Virus record (IMG/VR): IMGVR_UViG_3300036799_000025
Span: 1 to 59,099 of that record
DNA from: a virus
DNA: 59,099 nucleotides
Strand: one strand, 5' to 3'
Within the stretch, counting starts at the first letter, position 1. The number at the start of each line of letters is the position of its first letter. Position numbers and translations under genes: made by a program. Below, piece after piece: positions 24,206 through 32,452 of this stretch. The notes under the pieces are model-generated. The model had not been told where the DNA came from. It ran no database searches and saw only the letters and a list, made by a program, of their open reading frames with translations.

Positions 24206-24502
24206 TCAGCGAGAGCGAGTGCCGCCGCGCTTGCCGACGCTGCCAAACGTCGGTCGCGTGACCTGCGAGTTACCACCTTGCGCGTGATGCGAGCCGCCGC
24301 CTGGCTGGCCTGAGTGCATGTGATTGAGGCGCTGCGTGCCGACTGCGCCCGGTGCGCGCGCCTTGCCTTCAGTCTGCGTGCGCGGCTGCTGAGAGCTGAC
24401 GCCGCGTGCGGTCGAGTTACCTGCGCCGCGCGCACGATTCGCAGGCGAGTCGACTGCATTGCCTGCTGCGCCGAAGGTGTCTGTCATGATGCGTCGTGCC
24501 AT
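24206..24502 (-). CDS. Basic Gly/Gln/His-rich protein (98 aa)
   Basis: Very basic and low-complexity (ARGAGNSTARGVSSQQPRTQ, HMHSGQPGGGSHHAQGGN), probably disordered and ending GKRGGTRSR. May bind DNA or capsid interior surfaces. Its leader has CTTTCACGCGAGG before ATATG, related to the CCTTTCAC leader motif seen at other genes. Composition is skewed compared with neighbours. Confidence 0.65.
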   Translation of the reverse strand: MARRIMTDTFGAAGNAVDSPANRARGAGNSTARGVSSQQPRTQTEGKARAPGAVGTQRLNHMHSGQPGGGSHHAQGGNSQVTRPTFGSVGKRGGTRSR

Positions 24503-24585
24503 ATCGCGCCTCGCGTGAAAGAGAAGCGGCGACGTCGTGACTCACCTGCACACGCGACGTCGCCGCACTGAATGCTCCGTGCTGC

Positions 24586-25422
24586 TTACTCGTCGTCGCT
24601 GCTGTCGCTCGCGCTCGCGCGCTTCGACGCTGAGCGCTTCGTGCCACGCTTCGCGCTGCTGCGCTTCGAGCCGGAGCGCTTCGACGCTGAGCGCTTCCTC
24701 GCAGGGCCGGTCTTCTCTTCTTTGATCGGCTCGCCGCCTTCGGTCTGATACGCGCCGCCGTGCGCCTCAGACGACTCGTGCGTCTCGCTGTCGCCTGCGA
24801 AGCGCTTGAATGCGCTCGCTGCCTCTTCGCCTTCGCCACCCTTGCCACGCGCGGCGCGCTCGTCGTCAGCGATGCCCTGCGCGTGCTCTGAGATGCGCAG
24901 TGCGACGTCGTTCGGGTTCTGCCCCTGATCGCGTGCGATCGAGTCCCGCTCGACTTCTGCGCGGTGCACGTCCTGTGTGAGCTGCGTGCGCTGTGCAGGC
25001 GAGAAGCTGCGCTGTCCTGGCAGCGCATGGTGCTGCGTGTCTTCGTCGAGCAGCGGCGAGTCGCCGACGACGGCATTGAGACGACCGCCCTGTCGATCTG
25101 CGCCCGTCGCGCGACCTGCGAGCTGCGTGCGCTCGATCGGCTCGACGTCAAACTCTTCGCCTTTCGCGTACGAGACGTCAGGCGCAGGCATCGCGTGCAC
25201 GTGACGCGTCCCAAACTCGGCGAGCTGCTCGATCGTGTCCTTCAGCGGCACGCCCGTTCCATCCGTCGCGATGTACTCCGGTCGCAGTGAGAGCGTGTAC
25301 GCCACGCGTGGCGGCACGTCGACGAGCCCCGGCCCGTAGGTCACGACGCCGCCGTCTTCGTCTCTGATCGTGAGATCGCGGATCATGTTGACCCGCACTG
25401 TCTTTTGCGTCTGCTCAGGCAT
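24586..25422 (-). CDS. Head-region protein with histone H1-like tail (278 aa)
   Basis: Residues 1-75 form a beta-like domain (VNMIRDLTIRDEDGGVVTYG, PPRVAYTLSLRPEY). The middle is charged and probably disordered. The last 40 residues are Lys/Arg/Ser/Ala repeats (KRSASKRSGSKRSSAKRG) closing with an acidic DSSDDE. That tail resembles histone H1-like bacterial DNA-binding tails. The gene directly follows the capsid gene, so the product may line the capsid or interact with packaged DNA. No known family. Confidence 0.7.
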   Translation of the reverse strand: MPEQTQKTVRVNMIRDLTIRDEDGGVVTYGPGLVDVPPRVAYTLSLRPEYIATDGTGVPLKDTIEQLAEFGTRHVHAMPAPDVSYAKGEEFDVEPIERTQLAGRATGADRQGGRLNAVVGDSPLLDEDTQHHALPGQRSFSPAQRTQLTQDVHRAEVERDSIARDQGQNPNDVALRISEHAQGIADDERAARGKGGEGEEAASAFKRFAGDSETHESSEAHGGAYQTEGGEPIKEEKTGPARKRSASKRSGSKRSSAKRGTKRSASKRASASDSSDDE

Positions 25423-25579
25423 CGTGCGAATCCTCGGGCACGAGTGGAATTGATCAATCAGTGAACGCTAATTACTCCTGCGCGCTCGCTGCAGGCCGTG
25501 TGTGCGTACGGTGTCGCGTCCGACGAGCCGTGTATGCACTCAGAGGGATCCTGCAGCGCGCGTGCTTCGCAGGCAATCG

Positions 25580-26680
25580 TTACGCAGTCGACGCGACTGC
25601 GATCTTGTCCGGTGCTTCGATGACTGGCATGCCGTTCATCGCGCCACGACCGCGTAGCTCCCACGGCGCGGCTTCCGGCGTGTAGAGCTGCGCCCAACGT
25701 CCTGGCCTGCCGCCGCCTTCGACCGTCGGCCCGAGATGCGTGTAGCCGATCGGGTTGTCGCGGTTCGGGTCGTCCGTCGAGCCTTCGCCGACGCGGTAGC
25801 CAGTGCGATTATTGTTGCCAATCGCGACGAGCTTGTTGCGCTGACAGAACGGCACAATGATCGTCGACGTCGGGTCGGCAGGGTTCAGGATCTCGCCCTC
25901 GCGATCGTACTTCACGATCTGCACGATATCAGCGACGTCATTCGTGAAGGCACCTGTCGCAGGCACGATCTTTCTGAACGTCAAGCCGCCTGCGTCTTCC
26001 TGCACCGCGACCGCGTTATTCGCCGGGTTGTAGCGAATGCGATCGACCGTGTCAGGATGCGCGACGATCGCGCGCAGGTTGCCGCGCAGACGCTGTCTGA
26101 GCAGTACGATATCGGCCCAAAACTTCGACGTCGTGCCGTCATAGACGTCTGTGCCGGTGCGCTGCGCAAGGATGTTCGCAGCAGGCACGCCGTACGAGAC
26201 GACGAGACTCTTGCCGTTGTACGTCCAATTGATCGCGCCGGTCGTGAGTGCTTGACCGCGCAGCCATTCCATCGAGTCGATCAGCGGCTGCACGACGAGC
26301 TTCTGCAGGAAGTTCAGCGCTTCGTTCATGATGATCTCGTTTGTCGGCGTGCCGCTCACCTGAAGCTGCATGAGCATTTGCTGAAGCTGCCTGACAACCT
26401 CTTCCTTCAGCGGCACTTCGATCGCGATCTTCGCGAGCTGCTCTAGGAACGTCGAGACGCTGACGTAACCTCCGGGCGGGTACGGCGAGTCCATGCCGAC
26501 GAGTCCTGCCATCGTCGCGTGCACGGTCATGTTACCGCTATTCGCGATGTACGACCACACTGGCGTCTCTGGGAGAATTGCTTCCCACAGATAGTCTCCG
26601 GGCGGTCGTGTCGCGTTTGCGATGCGGAACGCAGCATTCGGCGTGAGCTGCGCAAGCACCGCCGCAAAATTGAGGAACAT
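25580..26680 (-). CDS. Major capsid protein, lambda gpE family
   Basis: 366 residues. The N-terminus has a hydrophobic start, then RPPGDYLWEAILPETPVWSY and helical P-loop-like spine segments. Features such as DPTSTIIVPFCQRNKLVAIG and the C-terminal strand are typical of gpE-type capsid proteins (HK97 fold). It comes after the scaffold-like and decoration-like genes, the canonical order. The downstream 157-bp gap (25423-25579) has no gene; it holds a TTGATCAA palindrome and the next gene's Shine-Dalgarno. Confidence 0.85.
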   Translation of the reverse strand: MFLNFAAVLAQLTPNAAFRIANATRPPGDYLWEAILPETPVWSYIANSGNMTVHATMAGLVGMDSPYPPGGYVSVSTFLEQLAKIAIEVPLKEEVVRQLQQMLMQLQVSGTPTNEIIMNEALNFLQKLVVQPLIDSMEWLRGQALTTGAINWTYNGKSLVVSYGVPAANILAQRTGTDVYDGTTSKFWADIVLLRQRLRGNLRAIVAHPDTVDRIRYNPANNAVAVQEDAGGLTFRKIVPATGAFTNDVADIVQIVKYDREGEILNPADPTSTIIVPFCQRNKLVAIGNNNRTGYRVGEGSTDDPNRDNPIGYTHLGPTVEGGGRPGRWAQLYTPEAAPWELRGRGAMNGMPVIEAPDKIAVASTA

Positions 26681-26736
26681 GAGCTAGGCTCCTGTGCGGG
26701 TTGAGTGATTGCTGACTGAGCGAGAAGGCTCAGCGC

Positions 26737-27159
26737 TCACGTGCGGTTGTCTGCGTACTGCTGGAATTTGAACGTGCAGCCTGCGCTCGCCATCTCCGTC
26801 TTGAACGCAGCAGGCAACACCTTCGGTGCGCCTGTCGAATCAGGCAGCAGGTTCTCGTACACGACGCCACCGAGATAGACCTGATACGCGCCGTAGCCTG
26901 CAGCGCGATCGCCTTCGATCGCGGTCGTCGCGAGAATGCCGATCGCCGGATTCGTTGTCAGGACGCGAGGCGACACCTTGCCTGCGCCGAGCAGCGAGCC
27001 GACGACGGTGCCAGCAGGCAGCACGTGCTTGCCTGTCGATGCGTCGAGATAGCCTGCGCCGACGTTCGTCCAATCGATCTGATATCCGTATGATCGATCG
27101 ACGGAATTCTGATCGGCGACGAAGTCAGCGCGGCTGATCGTGTAAGTGGTGCGCCCCAT
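26737..27159 (-). CDS. Putative head decoration/stabilisation protein (140 aa)
   Basis: Beta-rich with VLPAGTVVGSLLGAGKVSPR, ILATTAIEGDRAAGYGAYQV and YLGGVVYENLLPD. The 'hhPAGthhG...' turn and a K...Ggxh pattern are frequent in phage head-decoration proteins placed before the major capsid gene. A 131-bp gap upstream (27160-27290) carries a palindrome and possible -10 element. Inference from context and fold impression. Confidence 0.7.
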   Translation of the reverse strand: MGRTTYTISRADFVADQNSVDRSYGYQIDWTNVGAGYLDASTGKHVLPAGTVVGSLLGAGKVSPRVLTTNPAIGILATTAIEGDRAAGYGAYQVYLGGVVYENLLPDSTGAPKVLPAAFKTEMASAGCTFKFQQYADNRT

Positions 27160-27238
27160 GTGAGAGACTCCGCTCGTAATAGTGTGGCAAGGCTCGTCGC
27201 TGCGATGTCACTGCAGCGAGATCGACCTGCACGCGTGC

Positions 27239-27267
27239 GTTATAACCCCGGTGTTACAAACTCGCGA
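27239..27267 (-). promoter_or_regulatory. Possible promoter/operator before the capsid genes
   Basis: Minus strand TATAAC (27239-27244) is a fair -10; 17 bp upstream is TCGCGA (27262-27267), a weak -35. The palindromic TAACACCGGGGTTA (27243-27256, one mismatch pair) overlaps the -10. The gap separates the scaffold-like gene from the decoration and capsid genes, where extra expression would make sense. Low confidence. Confidence 0.3.
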
Positions 27268-27290
27268 ATCTCAATCGCGCAGCGTGTCGC

Positions 27291-28292
27291 CTAGCGAGTC
27301 GCACCGGACGCGTTCCCACTACCACTGTTAGCAGTCCCTGACTGCGGACGTCGGAAGGGGTTCGGCCGCTCTGCAGCAGCCTTATTTGAGCGCTCGATGA
27401 ATTTGTCGACTAGGCCAACACCAGCAGACGACGAGTCGCCACTGCTGCTGCCTTGCTCAACAGGAAACGGAATCGACGAGAAGACGTTGCCATTGGCAGG
27501 CGCTGTCGTCGACGAAGAGCTGCTCGCACTGCTGCCTGGAGCAGTGCTTCCTGCTGCGCCGTTCCCGTTGGTGCTCTGCGCCCCTGTCGCAGGCACGACT
27601 TTCAACGCGGGCAGGAAGTTTTTTAAGCTCGCATCACGCGCGACGAGCTCGTCGAGCTTCTCCCAGGCAGCGCTCGCATCGCCCGCCTTGCGAACGTACG
27701 GTCGCTTCTGAGAGATCTCTTTGCCGTTCTCGACGAGTACAACGTCACGCAGCTCGATGTCGAGCTTGTTCGTGTCGAGCAGCGGGGCGAGGACATCAGC
27801 ATTCCACTTCAGCGAAGCCGCCGCGCTGTCTTGTGCCTTGCGCCGATCGGCCTGCTGCTGACGCTCTTTCAGCTCGCCCGCCTCTTTCACGCGCGGTGCC
27901 ACTTCGGTCACCGGCACGTTGAGAGCTTTGATCGCTTGCCATGCCTTCAGATCGTCGCCAGTCAGTACGAGCGCGCCGTCAGGAACCTGCTTCGCACGCA
28001 GGCCCTCGATCTCTTGCGAGCGTGCGCGTTCACGATCGCGGAAATCGTAATTCTCGCCGCTGAGTACGCGCAGCGCTTCACGCTCGCTGCCGTATCGATG
28101 CACGAGACGGTCGACAATGTCGAGCGCGCCTTGCGTCCGACTCTCGTACTGCCCACTCGCTGAGCTACTGCCTGACGAGCCAGTGCCTGACGAGCTGCTG
28201 CTGCCCCCTGAGCTGCTGCCTGACGATGATCCACCACCTGAAGCGCCGCCCGTGCTGTCCTTAGGATCGAAGAGCATGCAGCGAAACTTCAT
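27291..28292 (-). CDS. Scaffold-like head protein (333 aa)
   Basis: N-terminal Ser/Gly low-complexity region (residues about 14-48) and a similar C-terminal one flank a central helical region (SEREALRVLSGENYDFRDRE, VKEAGELKERQQQADRRK). This disordered-helical-disordered design and the location immediately before the decoration and capsid genes suit a scaffolding protein. It is the first gene after promoter P5 with an approximately 110-nt leader. Confidence 0.75.
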   Translation of the reverse strand: MKFRCMLFDPKDSTGGASGGGSSSGSSSGGSSSSSGTGSSGSSSASGQYESRTQGALDIVDRLVHRYGSEREALRVLSGENYDFRDRERARSQEIEGLRAKQVPDGALVLTGDDLKAWQAIKALNVPVTEVAPRVKEAGELKERQQQADRRKAQDSAAASLKWNADVLAPLLDTNKLDIELRDVVLVENGKEISQKRPYVRKAGDASAAWEKLDELVARDASLKNFLPALKVVPATGAQSTNGNGAAGSTAPGSSASSSSSTTAPANGNVFSSIPFPVEQGSSSGDSSSAGVGLVDKFIERSNKAAAERPNPFRRPQSGTANSGSGNASGATR

Positions 28293-28410
28293 GAGTGGCC
28301 TCTGACGTCCCTGACGTCACGAGTAAAGGTCTGTCGAGCGATCACGAGCGGCAGCGCACCTTGCGTCTGCAACCCGTCGGCGCATGCGCGCCCTTAGAGC
28401 TACCCTGCCG

Positions 28411-28440
28411 AGTGTATCGTATGCGCTTGCGCCGCGCAAG
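28411..28440 (-). promoter_or_regulatory. Promoter P5 (structural operon) with palindrome
   Basis: Minus strand: -35 TTGCGC (28434-28439), 17-bp spacer, -10 TACACT (28411-28416). The palindrome CTTGCGCCGCGCAAG (28426-28440) has 7-bp arms around one base. It drives the scaffold-like gene and probably the head and tail genes behind it, connecting structural genes to the same control element as the accessory operons. The remaining gap (28293-28410 and 28441-28585) shows no gene. Confidence 0.8.
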
Positions 28441-28585
28441 GTTCACGCCTATTCATCAAGCGCACCACTGAAACTCGATTCATCTGCGGCGATGACTAGC
28501 TACGCTGAGCACAGGCGTAAGTAGCGGGCTCTCACGAGCTGCCAGCTTGCCAGACGGCTTCACGAGTGTAGCACTATGCCGCTTC

Positions 28586-28622
28586 GGGGCCGCGCTCGAC
28601 TTCACAAGAGTCGACCGGCCCC
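28586..28622 (-). terminator. Long hairpin after the MuF-like gene
   Basis: GGGGCC (28586-28591) pairs with GGCCCC (28617-28622), and within it TCGACT pairs with AGTCGA. It lies just after the stop of the head-morphogenesis gene and upstream of P5, so it probably terminates the terminase/portal operon. The usual U-run is absent, so it could instead be a processing or mRNA-stability structure. Confidence 0.45.
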
Positions 28623-28645
28623 TTCGTCTTGTCCTAACGATGAGC

Positions 28646-29278
28646 CTAGCGATACGCCTTCGTGCAGCGACAGCGACGACCGCAGAGACGCTCGCCGATC
28701 GGCGTGATCGTGCCGAGCTTCACCCACCCGAGCGCAGTCATCTCTAGGCACTCGTCGCAGTGATCAGCAGGATGCAGCACGTTGCGCTCTTGCGTCATGC
28801 CTGCTTCGCGCATCATGCGCGTTCTGACCAGCTCATACGCGTGACGCCCTGCTTCGCTGTACAGGCCTGCGCGATTCGAGAGCGAGCCGCCTAAGGTCTG
28901 CGTGCCATCAGCGATCGAGCGCGCGAAGCCTTCGAGATACTCGTACTCAGTCTGCACGAGCTTCCCGATCTGCGAGAGATCGCCTTGCGTGAGCTGCGCC
29001 CAACCGCCACGCGCAAGCGCGCCAGAATAGAGCTGCGTGTCTTTGATCGCGATCTTCATCTCTGCGCGCCACGCTTCGAGCGAGATCGTACCTGCACGCA
29101 GCTCGCTCGCTAGCTCATTCATGCGCAGCTCAGAGTTACGCAGCGACAGATCGAGCTGCCGTCTGATCTCGTCGTTACTGACGAAGCGCCCGTTCGGCGC
29201 GATGTACCTGCCTGCGCTTTCGTTCCAGCGATAGCTGCTGCCGCGAGGCGCAGAGCGCATCTGCGCGCGCGACGGCAT
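28646..29278 (-). CDS. MuF-like head morphogenesis protein
   Basis: 210 residues. The C-terminal region has the MuF hallmark HPADHCDECLEMTALGW ... GERLCGRRCRC (paired cysteines after a helical domain). The N-terminus carries RWNESAGRYIAPNGRFVS, a short 'domain of phage-head proteins' motif. MuF-type proteins sit between portal and scaffold, participate in head assembly and may be injected. Start overlaps the previous stop (TGATG). Confidence 0.8.
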   Translation of the reverse strand: MPSRAQMRSAPRGSSYRWNESAGRYIAPNGRFVSNDEIRRQLDLSLRNSELRMNELASELRAGTISLEAWRAEMKIAIKDTQLYSGALARGGWAQLTQGDLSQIGKLVQTEYEYLEGFARSIADGTQTLGGSLSNRAGLYSEAGRHAYELVRTRMMREAGMTQERNVLHPADHCDECLEMTALGWVKLGTITPIGERLCGRRCRCTKAYR

Positions 29279-29619
29279 CAGTCGTCGTCGCTATCAGGCG
29301 TCCACTGCTTCGGCTTGTACTTGCCGCGCTCGTGCAGGCGCTCATGCTCGTCGGCTTCGTCGTCTGTCGCGTCAGCCAGCGAGCGATTCTTCTCTCGCGT
29401 CTCAGGCGTCGACAGCCCCCACGCGTCGATAGTCCTGACGTCGATGCCAAGCGGGTTGTCGATGATTGAGACTGTCTCGACGTACGGATCGACGTGCTCG
29501 CCGCGTGCGACAGCACGTGCGCGCTCGATCAGCAGACACTTCGTCGCTTCGCTGACGCGCACTGTCGTATTCTGATCTGTCGAGACGTCCCACCACTCTT
29601 GCGGCAGCTCTGCGCTCAT
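29278..29619 (-). CDS. Hypothetical protein between portal and MuF genes (113 aa)
   Basis: Soluble, acidic protein starting MSAELPQEWWDVS, with a helix TKCLLIERARAVARGEH and a disordered acidic C-terminus (DATDDEADEHERLHERG). Coupled by overlap to its downstream neighbour. No family recognised. Confidence 0.7.
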   Translation of the reverse strand: MSAELPQEWWDVSTDQNTTVRVSEATKCLLIERARAVARGEHVDPYVETVSIIDNPLGIDVRTIDAWGLSTPETREKNRSLADATDDEADEHERLHERGKYKPKQWTPDSDDD

Positions 29620-29622
29620 CGC

Positions 29623-29802
29623 TCACACTCCTGATCGAATCAGCTCGCGCGTGTCGAGTCGCGCATCGAGTAAGCGCTTGATCAGCGTCGTGCATTCGCG
29701 TCGTGCCGTCTCGCGTGCGTGCACGACGTCGCTACTCTCGATCTGTGCGTCAGCGCGCAGCGCGTCAGCACTTTGCGGTGTAAGCGAGTGATCACGTGGC
29801 AT
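29623..29802 (-). CDS. Small helical protein (59 aa)
   Basis: A short frame from ATG 29802 to TGA 29623, ending 3 nt before the next gene starts. Predicted almost entirely helical (PQSADALRADAQIESSDVVH, ETARRECTTLIKRLLDARL). Spacing and frame fit the operon, but the start has no strong ribosome-binding site. Unknown function. Confidence 0.6.
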   Translation of the reverse strand: MPRDHSLTPQSADALRADAQIESSDVVHARETARRECTTLIKRLLDARLDTRELIRSGV

Positions 29803-29871
29803 CAGCAGGGCCGTCGTAAGCCAAGCAGCAGAGAGGAAGCGCTACTGACGCCACGCGATCACGTCGATCGC

Positions 29872-30171
29872 TTACAGCGGCCCTGGAATGTTGCCTTTCT
29901 TCGTCACGCGAAAGCGCGCCTTGCGATATGCAGTCTTGCGCGTTTGCGCTGCGAGCGCAGCATGACCTTGCGACTTCTGCGTGATGCCCATCGCGCCCAT
30001 CTTGTTGCCGCTGCCTGCGTACGATGACTTCGCAGGCACGCGCGAGCGCGGGTGCACCGTTGCGCTGCCAGTGTTTGCGCGCGACGCGCTCGCATTCGAG
30101 AAGTTGCTGCGACTGCGCCCGCTCGACGATGTCTTGCCGCCGCCGACGTAGCCCGGTCGTCCTTTCGCCAT
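29872..30171 (-). CDS. Basic Gly/Ser-rich protein (99 aa)
   Basis: Start at MAKGRPGYVGGGK (30171), with a strong GGAGG eight nt upstream. Very basic, low-complexity first half (SSGRSRSNFSNASASRANTG) and basic C-terminus (QTRKTAYRKARFRVTKKG). Probably disordered and nucleic-acid-binding or capsid-associated. Possible own promoter at 30223-30251. Confidence 0.7.
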   Translation of the reverse strand: MAKGRPGYVGGGKTSSSGRSRSNFSNASASRANTGSATVHPRSRVPAKSSYAGSGNKMGAMGITQKSQGHAALAAQTRKTAYRKARFRVTKKGNIPGPL

Positions 30172-30222
30172 CGTGATAACCTCCACTCAGAAGAGCTGCA
30201 GACGCTTGCCAAGTCGATGAGC

Positions 30223-30251
30223 AGTCTATCGGTTGCGCACGTCACGCGCCA
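30223..30251 (-). promoter_or_regulatory. Possible promoter without palindrome
   Basis: Minus strand -35 TGGCGC (30246-30251), 17-bp spacer, -10 TAGACT (30223-30228), the same -10 as P2. It lies in the 89-bp gap between the portal stop and the basic 99-aa gene. No inverted repeat surrounds the -35, so it may be constitutive. The match is weaker than for P1-P5. Confidence 0.45.
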
Positions 30252-30260
30252 GCGCAGCGC

Positions 30261-32261
30261 TCAGATCTTCGGCAATCGACGCGGGAAAGCTCCTGGCTGC
30301 GGTAGGCCTGTCTTTGCAGGCTGATTCGGTGCGCCGCGCGTCGGTGCGCCTGTCGGCGCGCCTGTCGGCGGCGCTCCCGGCGCTGCCGTGATTGGTCGAC
30401 CTTGCGCGTCGAGCTGCTGCATCGGCGGCGCTGCGGCGAGATCCTTTACCATCTTCGCGATGATCGCTTGCTCATCGTCTGACAGGTGCGCTAGCTCAGC
30501 GGCTGCCTCTTCTGACAGGCCCGCGCTGATCCAGAAGCCGTAGACTTCCGCCTTCAGCTTCTGTACTTCGAGATCGCCGCCGTCTTGCTCCATGATGCGC
30601 TGCAGCTCAGCGTCAGGATCTGCGACGTCTGAGCGCTCCATGATCGTCTGACGCGACATATAGCCTGCCTGTCCTGCTGCGATATCGTTTGCACGCTCCT
30701 GCGTCGAGAGCGGGCCCGTATCGATCGCGCAGTTAAAGCTCGCGCGCAGCGTCTTTGTGTACTTGCCTGGGACGTTCGCGAACACTTCCGCCCACGCCAT
30801 GACGGTCTCGATCAGCCAGCGTCCTGTGCGCTCGACCGGCGTCTGCGTGAGCTTCAGCGATTGCTCAAAATCAGCACGCGACTGCTCGCGACTCTTGCCG
30901 CTCGGCGTCGCTTCGCCTGTAATGAGAATGTGTGCCTGATCGCACTCTTCGAGAATGTCACGATACGCTTCGCGCTTCGCTTCGATCGACGCCGTCGGCG
31001 GCACCGGCGGTCGATTGACGACGCTCGGCGACGTGACGTGCTTGTTTCCTGTCGCGTCGTCGTACTCGATAGGCGCAATCCATTGCGTGACGCCTGCGCC
31101 GCGCACGTACGGCTCAGGCACCCACTTGCGTGCTGTGCCTTCGCCCTCGAAGTGTCCCGGCATCGCGCCGCCGAGGATGATCTGCTCAAGAAAGCCGCCT
31201 GTCGTCACGTTTCGCGGGATCATCGAATTCGCGAAGTTCAGCGCCTTCTGCGCGTCGCGCACCTGATGCGAGATGAACGGCTCGCGTGTCAGCTCGCTCA
31301 TGAGCAGACGCTTCCCAAGGTCGAAGCGCGCCTGCACCTGACCGCCCGGGTTCGCATCAGTCGTCGCCTGCTGTGAGCTGCTCGTGCCGACAGTCGCGAG
31401 CACAGTCATGTTGCCGTCATCGAGATACGTCAGCTCGACGCGCATCTGCGCGCTCTGCTGCTGATCGATGCGTGCCTGCACATTGCAGACGCCGATCTCG
31501 TCGAGTCGCGTCGGGTCTTCGTACACGTGCGCCATTTCGACTTCGGGCACGTCGATATGGATCTTCGACAGCGCGTCTTCGATATCGCCTGCTTTGACCT
31601 GCAGCACTTTGCGCGACGACGCCGAGCCGTCTTCTGCGACGACTTCCTCAGTCGAGAGCAGTGCGGCAGGGACATAGAGGCGCATCACAGCACGTCCTGG
31701 CGCTGAGATCTTGCGCAGCGCGCCGTTCGCGGTCATGCCGCCGCCGACGTTCTGCGTGTCGATCATCGTATTCGTGCCGCTGATCGGCATCGAGCCGCCT
31801 GAATACAGCAGCTTGCGCGTCGCGTCCTGAAAGCGCTCGATCGAGCGGACGTTATTCCACCACGTTGTCAGGAAGGCTTCAGCTTCGTCGATGAGCGTCT
31901 GCTCTTCCTTCGTCGGCTTTTCGCCTTCCTTTAACGCGCGCTTGACAGACAGCCCCCATGTCGGCTCGCGACCGACGACGCTCGCGACGTGCCGCTCGAT
32001 GACTTCTTTGATGACGTTGCGTGCGGTGAAGCCGCGCTCGATCTCTGCGACTGACGCTGATGCTGTCTCGTCAGTCCAGTCAGGCCACGGGCCGATCCAG
32101 CCTTCGCCGCCTTGCCAGTGATCGCCGAGATAGAAGAGGCGATTCTTCGCGAGCGATCGCATGTCGAGTCCTGCTGCGACGACCTGCATCGCTTCTGTCT
32201 GCCCCCACTGCGAGAACGGCTTCAGCGGCCAGCTTCCGATTGCCGTGCCTGGAAACGTCAT
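30261..32261 (-). CDS. Portal protein
   Basis: 666 residues in the place expected after the large terminase. N-terminal NRLFYLGDHWQGG, then FTARNVIKEVIERHVASVVG, YEDPTRLDEIGVCNV and a helical region with REPFISHQVRDAQKALNF (portal stem), and a Pro/Gly/Thr-rich C-terminal tail (GAPPTGAPTGAPTR). It would form the dodecameric ring through which DNA is packaged. The start overlaps the small gene upstream by 4 nt. Confidence 0.85.
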   Translation of the reverse strand: MTFPGTAIGSWPLKPFSQWGQTEAMQVVAAGLDMRSLAKNRLFYLGDHWQGGEGWIGPWPDWTDETASASVAEIERGFTARNVIKEVIERHVASVVGREPTWGLSVKRALKEGEKPTKEEQTLIDEAEAFLTTWWNNVRSIERFQDATRKLLYSGGSMPISGTNTMIDTQNVGGGMTANGALRKISAPGRAVMRLYVPAALLSTEEVVAEDGSASSRKVLQVKAGDIEDALSKIHIDVPEVEMAHVYEDPTRLDEIGVCNVQARIDQQQSAQMRVELTYLDDGNMTVLATVGTSSSQQATTDANPGGQVQARFDLGKRLLMSELTREPFISHQVRDAQKALNFANSMIPRNVTTGGFLEQIILGGAMPGHFEGEGTARKWVPEPYVRGAGVTQWIAPIEYDDATGNKHVTSPSVVNRPPVPPTASIEAKREAYRDILEECDQAHILITGEATPSGKSREQSRADFEQSLKLTQTPVERTGRWLIETVMAWAEVFANVPGKYTKTLRASFNCAIDTGPLSTQERANDIAAGQAGYMSRQTIMERSDVADPDAELQRIMEQDGGDLEVQKLKAEVYGFWISAGLSEEAAAELAHLSDDEQAIIAKMVKDLAAAPPMQQLDAQGRPITAAPGAPPTGAPTGAPTRGAPNQPAKTGLPQPGAFPRRLPKI

Positions 32262-32425
32262 CGCTTTCCTCTCAGGAGTTTGATGAGCGCACGCTTACGC
32301 TCTGCCTCGCGCGTATCGCGCAGCGCACGACATCGCTGCTTCTCACGTCGCGCACGACGCTCTAATTCGAGATCACGTGCGCGCGTCACTTCGCGCCAGA
32401 AGGCGGAAACCTGCTCGTCAGTCAT
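32258..32425 (-). CDS. Small charged helical protein (55 aa)
   Basis: Frame from ATG 32425 to TGA 32258, overlapping the portal ATG by 4 nt. Sequence is strongly charged and helical (FWREVTRARDLELERRARRE, DTREAERKRALIKLLRGKR). Tight coupling to portal argues it is translated. Possible assembly accessory. Too short for family recognition. Confidence 0.65.
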   Translation of the reverse strand: MTDEQVSAFWREVTRARDLELERRARREKQRCRALRDTREAERKRALIKLLRGKR

Positions 32426-32452
32426 GCGCTCATGATACTGCGAGCGCTGCGC

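Noticed and set aside
28293-28645. tRNA or small gene in the 350-bp gap before the scaffold-like gene
   Set aside because: No T-loop or acceptor stem pattern; short frames lack ribosome-binding sites. Only promoter P5 and a hairpin are supportable.
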